This document shows, piece by piece, positions 9,617 through 21,761 of a DNA stretch of 64,000 nt. Both the position numbers and the translations under genes were made by a program. Origin of the DNA: Grifola frondosa (lineage: Eukaryota; Basidiomycota; Agaricomycetes; Polyporales; Grifolaceae); the NCBI GenBank assembly GCA_001683735.1, contig LUGG01000006.1:1240001-1304000 (forward strand). Direction: 5' to 3'. The notes under the pieces are model-generated. The model was given only the letters and a program-made list of their open reading frames with translations. It did no database searches and was not told the DNA's origin. Within the stretch, counting starts at the first letter, position 1. Every line of letters starts with the position of its first letter.

Positions 9617-12070
9617 ATGAAGAACGTTCCCACCTACTCTACCACGTCCGGGACTCACTCAACATGCGCAATAGGACGAGGCCCCAGTGGATGCGCCAAC
9701 GTCCCCCACCATCTCTTCTTGGACTCAATGCTAGTACAGTCAGACACCGTTCTGCCACGCCACCCCAGCTACAAGGAGATATCCTGCATGATTCCAGATG
9801 ACGAGGTTTCAGCGGTCGATTTGCAGCTGATCTTCGTGAGTGCCGCCGCGCCCTCAATCCTTTCGTTTCACTGACTTCTTCCCAGTGCGAAGCCATCACG
9901 GACAACAGCGTCTGTCCAGGATACGTGCTGCATCCATGCGCCACTGAGTTCGACTCGTACGACGAGCAGCTGTGCAGCGCGGACGTCGGACTGTACAAGG
10001 CCGGTGAGGCGCCTACAGACGGCCGCACATATTGGGACCGCCAGCGCATGTGGCTCGATTTCAGGAAGAAGGGCAGCAGCTCGGCCGACCCGTTCAGCGA
10101 CGAGGAGGGCGACGAGGTGAGGGCGCTGGTCCTCGAGCAGCTCCGTGCATATGCGGAGACGGCCATGGATCACGAGCATCGCACGCATCTATACTCCGTC
10201 CTGGTGCTGCACAAGTTCGCGCGACTCATCCGATGGGACCGCTCCGGTGCAGTCGTCACGGATAAGTTCAACTACAAAGCACATCCCGAGATCCTCGAGA
10301 ATTCTTTTGGCGGTTTGCGCACATGACGGAGGAGGCGCAAGGATACGATCCCACCGCGCAGCTTGTGGGCCTCAATACAGAATTGTATCGTCTCATGGAC
10401 GATATGGCGGAGAAGAAGCTGGAAGAACCATTTGATTACATCCGGGAGGCGTTCAAGGAGTCGCTCGATGGCGACTGCCTTCGCTATAAGTTATCCGTCG
10501 AGGACAAAGTAAACGGAACTCGCTACTTTCTAGTTGGGAAGCCACAACAAATTGCAGCTGGCACGGCCAGCCGTGGAACCCGGAGCTACGTCGCCATCGA
10601 TATGGAGAAGAAGGAGTTTGTGCACCTGAAGGACCACTGGCGAATTTCCTCCGATGTCACAGACGAAAGCGACGAGGAGCAACAAGACAAGGAAGATAAC
10701 CATCCGCTGCGGACGGGCGGGCCTCACCTGGAGGGCGACATTCTGGCGTATCTGAACAAGACGGTGTCCGCAACGTCCCTACCGTGCTCTGTCACGGGGA
10801 CGTCGCGGGCCAGGTTACTGTCACACAGGACATCTGGAAGAGGATACCTCGGACATCCAGCATGAACTCGTATTCGAGGTTCGATCCGCCTTCCGAACCG
10901 GTGCACCACCGTCTGGCTGAGAAGGAGGTATGCAAATCATTAAGCGAGTTTAAGACCTCCAGCAACCTAGTCAGGTTGATATATGACTGCACGATCGGTA
11001 AGTCTTCATTTGAACTGCCAGGCTTTAGTCTGACTCGCGTTGCACAGCTCATGAGGACGCGATGAACCTTGGTCGTATCCTTCATCGAGACATCAGCCCG
11101 GAAACATGTTGATGTATCCAGTTCCATACACAATGAAGCTAGGTATCACAATCTATATATGGACGGGACTGCTGAACGACTGGGCGTTTTCGAAACCTAT
11201 CACAAAGCTCGGTGTAGCCGACGTAGCACGCAGAGCTAGCCGCACGGTGAGCTTATTATTAGTGCGCATTATTGCTTATCTGAAGTCTGTTATCAACAGG
11301 GCACTTGGCAATTTATGTCGGCGCGCATCCTCAATAACAAATCTCGGCCACCAACGATCCAAGATGAACTCGAGTCATTCTTCTATGTCCTCGTCTACTA
11401 CGGAGTCCGATACTTGAATCATAACTATGAGGACGTTGGCGGCTTCTTCAACTGCTTCTTTGATAGTCATACCTACAATAATGGTGAATACGCCTGCGGA
11501 CAATCTAAGCTCAGGGCGATGGAAGGCGGAACCATCGACGTGACTGGCAAGGAGAAACTCCGCTTCACTGGCACTCCTTCGCAACCACATCCATTGAATA
11601 CGCTCATTGATACTATGTTATCATGGTTTCAGCATCACTACTTTGTCGCAAACTATGAACGAAGACTTCGAGTGTCATCCGATTATTCCCGTACCACAGC
11701 TCAGGACAAGTTATCTGACCGTGAAGATAACCAATGCGTCAATGTACTCGAAGATGATCAATACGCCGATCTATGGCAAGATTATATTTCGGATTCCGAC
11801 GGTCACTGGCAAGATGTCCGGAAGCCGAACCTGTCGGGCTCGCCTCCAGGAGAAAAGCTGCCATATATTTGGATGGACACAAAGCTATGCAGAAGTTGTT
11901 TCTGAAGACTCTTCTGGTGGTGATTGGCCACGCGATGACAAGTTTAGAGATCAGTTGCTGATACTTTCAAAATGACAAGCGGGAGCAAGGATGACGATGA
12001 CGCAGCCTTTGGGTAGAAGCACCGCCAAGAAGATATTCTTGCGGAAACTCATCTCAGGAAATGTTCCGGT
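9617..12070 (+). pseudogene. FunK1 fungal protein kinase, copy C
   Basis: The exon plan is 9617-9835, 9886-10997, 11048-11246 and 11300-about 12070. It has a FunK1 N-terminal exon with KNVPTYSTTSGTHST and LFLDSMLVQSD, then CEAITDNSVCPGY, RTHLYSVLVLHKFARLIRWD, the catalytic motif ILHRDIS, YIWTGLLNDWAFSKP and the ELESFFYVLVYYGVRYL block. Compared with C' it lacks single bases near 10299, 10763 and 11097. Two further frame changes follow 11800 and the C-terminal stop is lost. The exact start is uncertain; this ATG gives the frame that continues into the conserved exon 2. The 5' 2.1 kb matches C' almost exactly, but the part after 11418 does not. It is probably a pseudogene, although the 5' lesions could be sequencing errors. 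Confidence 0.8.
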
Positions 12071-12404
12071 GTGGGTGGACGCGGCCTTTCTTCGGTGCGC
12101 GAATCAAGACGACTCTTCGCCACTGGCGTCACCCTTTGCTCGGATCCATCTCGGTCATCATGTCATCATATCTACTGATATTCCAACCCCACTTCAAGCC
12201 ACACCTTTCCTCATAAATCAGACCAGTATGTCCGTGTCATGTAGTACTCATCCTTGCCGCAATGTACGAGCAGCGAGGATGGCTTTCGGCAGTGTGGACG
12301 AGATAATTGCATTTATCAAACTTGACAGGAGGTAAATGAAATAAGTAGTCGATGCAGGCAATCTTCATGATGTGCCAGACTGCAAACCCCGAATCTCTTC
12401 CTTT

Positions 12405-12660
12405 CCAACCTAGATTACTCACGATTGAACATTGCACTGCTCTCGCGAGCCATCCAGTGATCGTCATGTATCTGTGAAGAACGTTGCCACATATTCTGCC
12501 GCATCCCGTGGGACATGAGCAATAGGATAAGCCCCAAGCAAGTACGCGAAAGTCGGTCAACGTTTCTTCTTGGACTCGATAGTCCAGCCGAAGATGTTGC
12601 TGCCGCCACCATAGCTACAAGGAGATGTTCTGCAGATGACGATGTTTCAGCGGAGTCCTA
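12405..12660 (+). pseudogene. Isolated FunK1 exon 1 relic
   Basis: This 250-bp stretch aligns with the first exon and leader of gene D and copies C/C'. Shared landmarks are CTAGATTACTCAC, the TCTGTGAAGAACGTT start-like region, ATTCTGCCGCATCC, TTTCTTCTTGGACTCGAT, AGCTACAAGGAGATGTTCTGC and GACGATGTTTCAGCGG. The frame is broken throughout and no downstream FunK1 exons follow. It directly abuts the TTTAC-rich element at the centre of the inverted duplication, so it may mark a breakpoint. Confidence 0.7.
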
Positions 12661-12689
12661 GGCGCGGTGAATCTCACACTGACTTCTGA

Positions 12690-13350
12690 TTTACTGCTAA
12701 TTTACAGTACGTCCTCACGGGTGCCCTGATTTACCTATGTAATTTACGGTAATTTACAGACCGGTAATTTACGGTAAATTACAGTGTCAAAGAGCGGTTT
12801 ATTGTAAATTACAGTCAATTTTACCGAAGTTTCCTACCAAGTATCCCATCCTGGTTCTGTTGATGCTAGAGCTGCTTCGGATGAATTTCTCGAGACAGCA
12901 AGTGCAACGGGAACCTGTTTCTCGAGTGGCAGAGGTGCATCTGCAAGGATGTCGCGAAAAACCGGTGATTGGATATCAAAGAGCTCGGCGGTGACAAATT
13001 CCGGTATCTTCCATCCATGTGTCGTCAAGATCAAATGATGTGAAGTTGTATGCCGAGTTTTCCACAGATTTGAAGGGTAGAGAATGTGGAAGGTTTTTCA
13101 ACCGTAGACGGAGAATGGGAATTGACATGTCTATGGAACTGTACACTATCTGAATCCCCATATTCCGGCCTCTTTTGAAGACATATCCGACCTTGCGCCG
13201 AGGCCCAGTGTTACATATATTGAGCCGCGATCATATTCAGCCACAATACTTCTAATTTACCCTATTTTACACCCCTCTGTGGGCCAAGTCTGAGATTTAC
13301 TGTAATTTACCGTAATTTACATAGTGTTAATTACCCGCTGTTAATTAACA
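12690..13350. mobile_element. Small element with TTTAC-rich imperfect inverted ends
   Basis: The left end (about 12690-12815) is packed with TAATTTACGG/GGTAAATTAC motifs. The right end (about 13245-13345) carries TGTAATTTACCGTAATTTAC in roughly inverted order, for example TATGTAATTTACGGTAA on the left against the complement TATGTAAATTACGGTAA on the right. The interior of about 430 bp is unrelated to its FunK1 surroundings. Minus-strand fragments such as FVTAELFDIQSPVFRDIL and LRLRLKNLPHSLPFKS suggest captured coding sequence. It may be a short non-autonomous DNA transposon, though no target duplication was identified. It sits between the two FunK1 arms. Confidence 0.45.
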
Positions 13351-13761
13351 CGACCTAGTTCACCGCGCACTACAGCGGACACCTTGCACCTACTATACTC
13401 TTCGCGAGCGCTACCGCGTGCTACATCCTTTCGTCGCACAAACTGCCTTCCGAGTTCAGGCACTGTCAGTTCGAGATCTTTGAACGTCTTAGTGCAAACG
13501 AATTCGCCACAGCCGTTCACAAAGATGCTAGTCAGCGGATGTGTTCATGACTATCGGTCATCGACAGTGCCGATTTCCCATCCTATGATTCCAATCAATA
13601 CATGTGATACATATATACAAGAATCTAAGAATTACGATACAAGCTACTATACTTAAACATACAGGGAAAGATCCATAATCAGCTTTGGGTATGGCAATCG
13701 ATATGCGGTCGAGAATGATAGCGATGGCGTAGATGCTCCGCGCACCGAAGAGAGAAGGCGG
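13351..13761. other. Spacer downstream of FunK1 C'
   Basis: I see no supported gene here. The part nearest 13762 resembles the 3' flank of copy C (TCTTCGGTGCGCGGA-like on the minus strand) and then the two arms lose similarity. The region is moderately AT-rich toward 13600-13680. Confidence 0.5.
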
Positions 13762-16215
13762 CTACGCGTGCCTGGGACATTTCCTGAGATGATCTTCAGC
13801 AAGAATATCTTCTTGACGGCGCTTCTCCCCAGTGGTTGCCGCATCACCATCAGGCTTGCTCCCGCGTGTTCTTTTGGAAGTATAATCTATCGGAACTGAT
13901 CTCCGAACTTGTCTTCATGTGGCCAACCACCGCCAAAGAGCTTCCAGAAACAACTCGCGCATAGCACTATGATCTTCCAAATTTGCGGCAGCCTTGGAGG
14001 CGAGCTCCAGAGACTCGAGGTCTTCGAGGGTTTGGTCAGTGGACTTTCGCCTATAATCGTCCAATACATCGGCAAATTGGTCATCTTCCAATAAATTGTC
14101 TTCTTCGCTATCAGGCAACTTGTCCTGACTCGCGGTGCTGGAACCATTAGATGAAGCTCGGAGTCGTCGTTCATACTTCGCGACAAAATAGTGACCCTGA
14201 AACCATGATAGCATGGTATCAATGAGCTTATTCAATGGATGTGGGTGCGAAGGAATCCCAGTGAAGCTGAGTGACTCGTCACCAGTGACATTGATGGTTC
14301 CGACTTCCATCGTCCTAATTTTGGATTGTCCGCAGGTGTATTCGCCATTGTCGACGGTATAACTATCAAAGAAGCGATTGACGAAGTGTCCGACATCCTT
14401 GCAGTTGTGGTTCAAGTATCGGACTCCGTAGTAGACGAGGACATAGAAGAATGACTCGAGTTCATCTTGGATCGTTGGTGCCGAGATTTGTTATTGAGGA
14501 TGCGCGCCGACATAAATTGCCAAGTGCCCTGTTGATAACAGACTTCAGATAAGCAATAATGCGCACTAATAATAAGCTCACCGTGCGGCTAGCTCTGCGT
14601 GCTACGTCGGCTACACCGAGCTTTGTGATAGGTTTCGAAAACGCCCAGTCGTTCAGCAGTCCCGTCCATATATAGATTGTGATACCTAGCTTCATTGTGT
14701 ATGGAACTGGATACATCAACATGTTTCCGGCGCTGATGTCTCGATGAAGGATACGACCAAGGTTCATCGCGTCCTCATGAGCTGTGCAACGCGAGTCAGA
14801 CTAAAGCCTGGCAGTTCAAATGAAGACTTACCGATCGTGCAGTCATATATCAACCTGACTAGGTTGCTGGAGGTCTTAAACTCGCTTAATGATTTGCATA
14901 CCTCCTTCTCAGCCAGACGATAGTGCACCAGTTCGGAAGGCGGATCGAACCTCGAATACGAGTTCATGCTGGATGTCCGAGGTATCCTCTTCCAGATGTC
15001 CTGTGTGACAGTAACCTGGCCCGCGACGTCCCCGTGACAGAGCACGGTAGGGACGTTGCGGACACCCGTCTTGTTCAGATACGCCAGAATGTCGCCCTCC
15101 AGGTGAGGCCCGCCCGTCCGCAGCGGATGGTTATCTTCCTTGTCTTGTTGCTCCTCGTCGCTTTCGTCTGTGACATCGGAGGAAATTCGCCAGTGGTCCT
15201 TCAGGTGCACAAACTCCTTCTTCTCCATATCGATGGCGACGTAGCTCCGGGTTCCACGGCTGGCCGTGCCAGCTGCAATTTGTTGTGGCTTCCCAACTAG
15301 AAAGTAGCGAGTTCCGTTTACTTTGTCCTCGACGGATAACTTATAGCGAAGGCAGTCGCCATCGAGCGACTCCTTGAACGCCTCCCGGATGTAATCAAAT
15401 GGTTCTTCCAGCTTCTTCTCCGCCATATCGTCCATGAGACGATACAATTCTGTATTGAGGCCCACAAGCTGCGCGGTGGGATCGTATCCTTGCGCCTCCT
15501 CCGTCATGTGCGCAAACCGCCAAAAGAATTCCTCGAGGATCTCGGGATGTGCTTTGTAGTTGAACTTATCCGTGACGACTGCACCGGAGCGGTCCCATCG
15601 GATGAGTCGCGCGAACTTGTGCAGCACCAGGACGGAGTATAGATGCGTGCGATGCTCGTGATCCATGGCCGTCTCCGCATATGCACGGAGCTGCTCGAGG
15701 ACCAGCGCCCTCACCTCGTCGCCCTCCTCGTCGCTGAACGGGTCGGCCGAGCTGCTGCCCTTCTTCCTGAAATCGAGCCACATGCGCTGGCGGTCCCAAT
15801 ATGTGCGGCCGTCTGTAGGCGCCTCACCGGCCTTGTACAGTCCGACGTCCGCGCTGCACAGCTGCTCGTCGTACGAGTCGAACTCAGTGGCGCATGGATG
15901 CAGCACGTATCCTGGACAGACGCTGTTGTCCGTGATGGCTTCGCACTGGGAAGAAGTCAGTGAAACGAAAGGATTGAGGGCGCGGCGGCACTCACGAAGA
16001 TCAGCTGCAAATCGACCGCTGAAACCTCGTCATCTGGAATCATGCAGGATATCTCCTTGTAGCTGGGGTGGCGTGGCAGAACGGTGTCTGACTGTACTAG
16101 CATTGAGTCCAAAAGAGAGGTGGGGGACGTTGGCGCATCCACTGGGGCCTCGTCCTATTGCGCATGTTGAGTGAGTCCCACTGGACGTGGTAGAGTAGGT
16201 GGGAACGTTCTTCAT
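13762..16215 (-). pseudogene. FunK1 fungal protein kinase, copy C'
   Basis: The exon plan on the minus strand is 16215-15996, 15945-14832, 14781-14582 and 14528-13762. Exon 2 is open for its full length, from CEAITDNSVCPGYVLHPC to LVRLIYDCTIG, unlike the same exon in C. Exon 3 has NLGRILHRDISAGNMLMYP and IYIWTGLLNDWAFSKP. Breaks are a 2-base loss in exon 1 near 16105-16115, one missing base near 14482 just before the DELESFFYVL block, and a shift near 13925 after LEALW. A further stop and shift come before the SKRTRGSKPDGD tail, which ends at TAG 13762-13764. The 3' third differs from C and has its own acidic region. This is the best preserved N-terminal half in the array. Function would require all four breaks to be errors. 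Confidence 0.82.
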
Positions 16216-16553
16216 AGATAGATGATGTCGTTGGGGTGAGTCTTCTTGTCGCTGGATGACTTGCTGGTGTCATGCAACGTTGTTCGACTAGGAGCCGCAG
16301 TGAGTAATCTGCGCTGGAAAAGCAGAGATGAGTAGAGATGAGTGGCTCACATTCCAGCACAGCACGCTGAAACGGAGCACAGCAGCATGGCTCGCTTATA
16401 TTTCTGTGGCGCGTTGTGGCACATACAGAATCGGTCCGGCGGATTACCCGAATCTGGATGTTCGTGTACTATCCGGAGAAAGTAAGTTTTATTTATGCGC
16501 ACATAACGCCTTCAATCAGCTCTGTCTGACACAATGTCTGGTATCAGCTCTAC

Positions 16554-17787
16554 ACGTCCGATTTACTTGGATGCACAACATGCTTTGAGATAAACCAGTC
16601 AGTTCTAGCAAACGCCTATTCCAACATCCGAATTCTGATATCGGCCCTCTGTTCCATTTGGTGAGTATCCGAGGATGCTCATCTCACCTGTTAGGAGCGG
16701 TTCTGATCCATCGAACATGTACACCCGCACCTCGAACACATGAGCTACTGGAATAACAAATTCAGAAGAGAGAGCGTACTGCGGAAGAGATGGGCGTGGA
16801 TTGCAGAACGGGGGCCGCGGCTGCAGAATTTCACCTGGGGTATGGGTATTTCGACACACGCAAGAGACGATGTCCATGCAGGTCAAACGCAGTGTTTGGC
16901 CTGCAGCCTTCCTTCGTAGCACAAAGCATGTCTCACGGTGCATTTTGCAAGCGCATGACCAGAGCCACCTACGGGATATGGTAGAGCGCGTGTCCAGCCA
17001 GCCATGTGGGAGAGGTATGAGATAGGCGGAGGTGGTGCAGTGTGTGAGGAGCCGTCCGAGACGAGTTGAAGGCGCGGGAGCAGGAGAGAGATCATTAGTG
17101 TCCAAAATGAAGGACTTTCAGTTGTTCGAGAGCTGCGTTTACAGATTCTGTGAAAGAATGTGTAGAGTAGGGTATACTTCCACCTATTACGGATGAGTAC
17201 ATTATATAAAGAGTAGACTGAATGTCGCGCGACGCGACGAGAGCGGGGAGGAGGTCCGAGGAATCAGGATAAATTTGGCAGGGGAGAACATTGCGCACGC
17301 ACGTGTTCGCGTCGACGCGTCGAGCGCCCGTGAACACATACCAGAATGGCTCCCCCATGAGAATGGTGAAGACGGCTACATGTGTATGTTGAATTAACAT
17401 ATGCACAATACCGCGCATTCGTTATTCATTCAAAAATGTAATCCATTCAAGAGGATCCTGGTATTTTGAATTTTTCACTGTAAACATCTCTTGTAGTTTG
17501 AAGTCAACACGCAACCGCGGCTCGTCCGAATCATCAGGAAACCTCCAAAATCTATACTGGGTAGTGGCGGGCTGATGTAGCACCGGTCAACTCAAATACA
17601 CGATGTAGAACACGTATGATACAATATGAGTACTATGCATGATAGAGATTAGTCCGTCTTGAGTTGCACAAAGATACATGTAACGCTAATACCGAGTGTG
17701 AGGTAGGATGACCGAGGAGATAAGTAATTTGCAGCGTCAATGAATCGCTGGGTAGGAGGAGTCATAGAGCATTGAAGGTCGACGCAG
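16554..17787. other. Spacer between FunK1 C' and D with unassigned open frames
   Basis: No recognised gene. A 166-codon minus-strand open frame (16605-17105, containing FVIPVAHVFEVRVYMFDGSE) and a 107-codon one (17095-17418) are present, but I cannot assign either to a family and neither has convincing gene structure. About 17430-17515 resembles 2966-3060 next to the dehydratase pseudogene (shared GATCC/ATCCATTCAAGA, TATTTTGAATT, CTCACT-like blocks), so part of this spacer is old duplicated flank. Confidence 0.4.
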
Positions 17788-20223
17788 TCACCCACCCTTG
17801 GGATGTTTCCTCAGTTGAGCACCTGCGAGAATATCTTGGGCTTGCCACTTCCCCCCAGTGCTTGCAGTGCTATTCTTGCTCCGACGTAGCAGCTGATCTC
17901 CAAATTTGTCGTCGACCGGCCACCGGCTTTTGTCCTTGATAGCAATGCGCAACAACTCGCACATTGCGTGATGTCCGTCCAATTTGGCAGCGTACGCTCT
18001 TTTGCGCCTTGCAATTCCTTCAAGAGATTCCATTGTATCAACATCTGATTCCTCTTCGTCGTCGTCGTGTTCGTTTTCGATGGATGGATTCTCCATCAAT
18101 CCGTCGTATTCATCTTCTTCCTCATTGGGCGCGTGTGTGTTGCCGGAGGGCTGTTGCCTGCGCTCGTGTTCACGATCCATCATATAGTAACGACCCTGAA
18201 ACCATGACGGCACCTTGTCAATGAGCTTGTCCAAAGGATGCGGTTGTAGGCCGTCGCCAGTGAAGGCAAGTTTCGTGTTATCAGACCCCTTGATGACGCC
18301 GCCCTCTAGCATTCTCATCTTGGCCTCTCCGCATGAATATTCGCCATTTTCGAATGTATAGCTGTCGAAAAAGCGACTGACGAAGGATTCGACAGCCGTA
18401 CAGTTGTGTTTCAGGTATCGGACTCCGTAGTAGATGAGCACATAGAAGAACGACTCGGATTCATCCTGAATCGTCGGTCGCCGAGATTTGTTATTAAGGA
18501 TGTTCGCTGATGTGAACTGCCAAGTCCCCTGTTGATAACGAACTTAAGATATGCAATAATGCGCACAGGCAAAAATCTCACCGTGCGACCGGCCCCACAT
18601 GCCACTTCAGCTGCACCAGGCTTCGCGATAGGCTTTGAAAGCTCCCAGTCATTCAGAAGTCCCGTCCACATATACCTTGTGAGGCCTTGCTTATTTGCGA
18701 CTTTGATCGGATACATCAACAGGCTTCTGGAACTGACGTCTCGATGAAGGACACGGGCGAGATTCACCGCATCCTGATGAGCTGTGCTATGCGATTAGTG
18801 TGCGATCCCGTATTTCTGGAATAATGACTTACCGATCAGGCAATCATAAATCAGCTTGACCAGATTACGAGACGTATTAAATTCGCCTAAAGGCTTGCCA
18901 ACCTCCTTCTCCACCAGACGGTAGTGCACGAGCTTTGAAGGTGGGTGGCGCTCAACATCGTCCGAATCCACTCTGGTACTAGCTTTCCGGAGCCTTTCTG
19001 GCGTCCTGTCCAGATGTCCTGTGTGATGGTGACCTGCCCAGCGACGGCTCCATGACAGAGCATGGTAGGGACATTGCGGACGCCCATCTTGTTCAGATAC
19101 GCCAGAATGTCGCCCTCCAGGTGAGGTCCGCCCGTCCGCAGCGGATGATTATCTTCCTTGTCTTGTCATTCCCCGTCGCTTCCGTCTGTGAAATCAGAGG
19201 CAAGTCGCCAGTGGTCCTTCAAGTGCACAAACTCCTCTTTCTCCACATCAATGGCCACATAGCTCCGGGTTCCGTCGCTGGCCACGCCAGATGCAATTTG
19301 CTGCGGCTTCCCAACCACAAAGTAGCGAGTTCCGTTTGCTTTGTCTTCAACGAATAACTTAAAGCGGAGGCACCCGCCATCGAGCGACTTCTTGAACGCC
19401 TCCCGGATGTAATCGAATTGTTCGTCCAGCTTCTTCTCCGCCATTTCGTCCATGAAACGATACAATTCTGTATTAGGGTTCGCAAGCTGCGCAGTGGGAT
19501 CGTATCCTTGCGCTTCGTCCGTCATGTGCGCAAACCTCCAGAAGAATTCTCCAAGGATCTCGGGATGTGCCTTGTAGTCGAACTTGTCCGTGATGATTGC
19601 ACCAGAGCGGTCCCATCGGATGAGTCGCGCGAACTTGTACAGCACCAGGACGGAGTATATATGCGTGCGGTGCTCGTGATCCATGGCCGTCTCCGCATAT
19701 GCACGGAGCTGCTCGAGGACCAGCGCCCTCACCTCGTCGCCCTCCTCGCCGCTGAACGGGTCCACAGAGTTGCCGCTCTTCTTCCTGAACTCGAGCCACA
19801 TCCGCTGGCGGTCCCAATATGTGCGGCCGTCTGTAGGCGCCTCACCGGCCTTGTACAGTCCGACGTCCGTGCTGCACAGTTGCTCGTCGTACTAGTCGCA
19901 CTCGGTGGCGCATGGATGCGGCACGTATCCTGGACAGACGCTATTATCCGTGATGGCTTCGCACTGGGAAGAAATCAGTGAAACGAAAGGATTGAGGGCG
20001 CGGCGGCACTCACGAAGATCAGCTGCAAGTCGACCACCGAGATCTCATCGTCTGGAATCTTGAGGACATCTCCTTGTAGGTAGGGTGACGCGACTGACTG
20101 TACTATCATTGAGTCCAAGAAGAGATGGTGGCTGACTTTCGCGCATCCGCTGGGGCCTTTTCTTATTGTGTATGTTGAGTGAGTCCCGTCGGATGCGGCA
20201 GAGTATGCGGGAACGTTCTTCAT
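17788..20223 (-). pseudogene. FunK1 fungal protein kinase, gene D
   Basis: Exons on the minus strand are 20223-20014, 19963-18833, 18781-18582 and 18528-17788. The domain shows RTHIYSVLVLYKFARLIRWD, NPNTELYRFMDEMAEKK, VLHRDVSSRS, RYMWTGLLNDWELSKP and SFFYVLIYYGVRYLKHN. An acidic segment (NEHDDDEEESDVD) precedes the C-terminus. Two nonsense substitutions are visible: TAG at 19892-19894, where C/C' have Ser, and TGA at 19166-19168, where C/C' have Gln. There is also a one-base loss near 19010. The catalytic loop reads HRDVSSRS in place of HRDISSGN, losing the Gly-Asn pair. These substitution-type lesions make it the most convincing dead FunK1 gene here. The start was chosen by alignment with C. 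Confidence 0.85.
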
Positions 20224-21761
20224 AGATAGATGATGTCGTGGGGTAGGCTTATCGTTGTTGGATGACTCGCCATGTCTTGCAATGTTGTTCGATGGGGCTC
20301 GTGGTAAGTAATCTGGGCTGGAAAGTGGGGGATGGGTGGAGATGGGTGGCTCACATTCTGACACAGCACGCTGAAATAGAGGACAGCAGCATAGCTCGCT
20401 TATATTTCTGTGGCGCGTTGTGGCACATACAGAATCGGCCCGGAACATTGCCCGAATCTAGATGTTCGTATACTATCCGGAGAAAGTAAGTTTTATTTAT
20501 GCGCACATAACGCCTTCAATCAGCTCTGTCTGACACAATGTCTGGTATCAGCTCTACGTTGTGTGATGACTCCTGAACACGGTGCAAATCAGGAAACTCA
20601 CCTATGGAAGCGATTGCTTCCATGCATCGAACATGCGCGCGCGCATCCCAGACGCAAGAGTTATCAAGTTTCTGCGCGCGCAAGCACTTTGAATCAAACA
20701 GCGAGGACGACGAGTCTGAACTTATTGTAGAAGAGAAGCGCGCGAAGTGCAGACTAGAAGCTGCGACGACAGACTTGGGCATGTCTATGAGCTCACGCAA
20801 TATTCGTGCATGCGTTTCTCCGGTTCACGGACTGGAATCTTGCGCAAGCTGAATAACGTATGCCCTCGAACGATGATTTAGCCAAGGTTTAGCTGGGGAC
20901 GGCACGGGCGTTGGAAAGGTTCGTTGGGATTTACGAGGATGGAAGATCCGGCACAGATGGAGGAGAGGCATCCATTAGATAGTACTGCATTTGAGGGAAA
21001 TTCTGAACGAGCAAGATCGATTCGACCCAAGACAACTTCTGGTACAGGCTGGTAATGATACGCCCAACGTCGTGTGAAAATAGGGATTGAAAATGACCAA
21101 TATAATTATGATAATCATATCTGCCATTATGCTAAATAATAACAGATTCGACATGATTCCTGCCTTATCTCCTTGTGCTTAATTTCCAGATGACTTGAAG
21201 ATTCCATCTGCGGACTTTGGTTAGATTTTCAGCTTTCACCTCGGTTGAAGTACTGGAATTCTGGTCTCTATTAAATGTTGGCGTTGCATTGTGTCCTCGC
21301 CCGATCTCATCGTACATGATCTGATTCCGTGAAGATCGAATGATGTGAAGTTTTTAAAGTTGATGTTTCTCGCAACTCCACTAACAGCCACAGTACTGCT
21401 GTGCGTATATACGCCTCGTTTTTGTCATTTTATGCAACCTCTTATTCTCACCCTCTTTCTTCGAGTCTGATAAAGGCATCCTTTCGAATTGTTCATCCAC
21501 TACGGCACCGAGATACGTTTGATATGATAAAGGTATACGTCACAGAACACGAGTGTTGCAATACGAGTACGATACACATCACAGAATTATCGATCTAATA
21601 TACAACATAGATACGTGGTAAATGTGATGGTCTGAGAGCAGGATGCGGGTATCAATAAGATATATACGAGCGTGGACGGAGCACTGGCGGAAGGTTAGCG
21701 GGAAGTGTAGTATCATTAGCATCATAAGCGTCTTGTTCCGCACACCGAAGAAAGGTGGCGA
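20224..21761. other. Promoter of gene D and spacer to FunK1 B'
   Basis: The 20224-20560 part is the D promoter, with a TATAAGCGAGC box on the minus strand near 20392-20402 and blocks shared with the C and C' promoters. The remainder, to 21761, is the inverted homologue of 8048-9280. It includes an alternating GCGCGCGC run near 20636-20645, matched near 9189-9199, and the GATCTCATCGTACATGATCT motif near 21303-21322. No coding gene is supported. Confidence 0.55.

Larger units (their letters stand above)
4624..12110 (+). repeat. Left arm of large FunK1 inverted duplication
   Basis: The segment holding FunK1 copies B and C is repeated in inverse orientation at about 13.7-25.18 kb. The outer boundary lies about 10 bp upstream of the NAD(P)HX dehydratase pseudogene start. 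From there the arms match recognisably but imperfectly, with substitutions and small indels. Two inner tracts, 5113-7148 and 9280-11418, are nearly identical to 22645-24680 and 14411-16553. The spacer 8048-9280 matches the spacer beside genes B' and D. Arm ends were judged by eye. Confidence 0.8.

Noticed and set aside
12700..13345. TAATTTAC motifs as a CRISPR-like or telomeric array
   Set aside because: The motifs are irregularly spaced, occur in both orientations without constant spacers, and the organism is a fungus.
9617..16215. Inverted C/C' pair read as a foldback transposon with FunK1 cargo
   Set aside because: No target duplication or terminal motif at the tract edges. The edges fall inside promoters and exons, which fits gene conversion better.
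16605..17418. Minus-strand frames of 166 and 107 codons between C' and D
   Set aside because: No recognised family and no supporting exon structure. Described in the spacer entry only.
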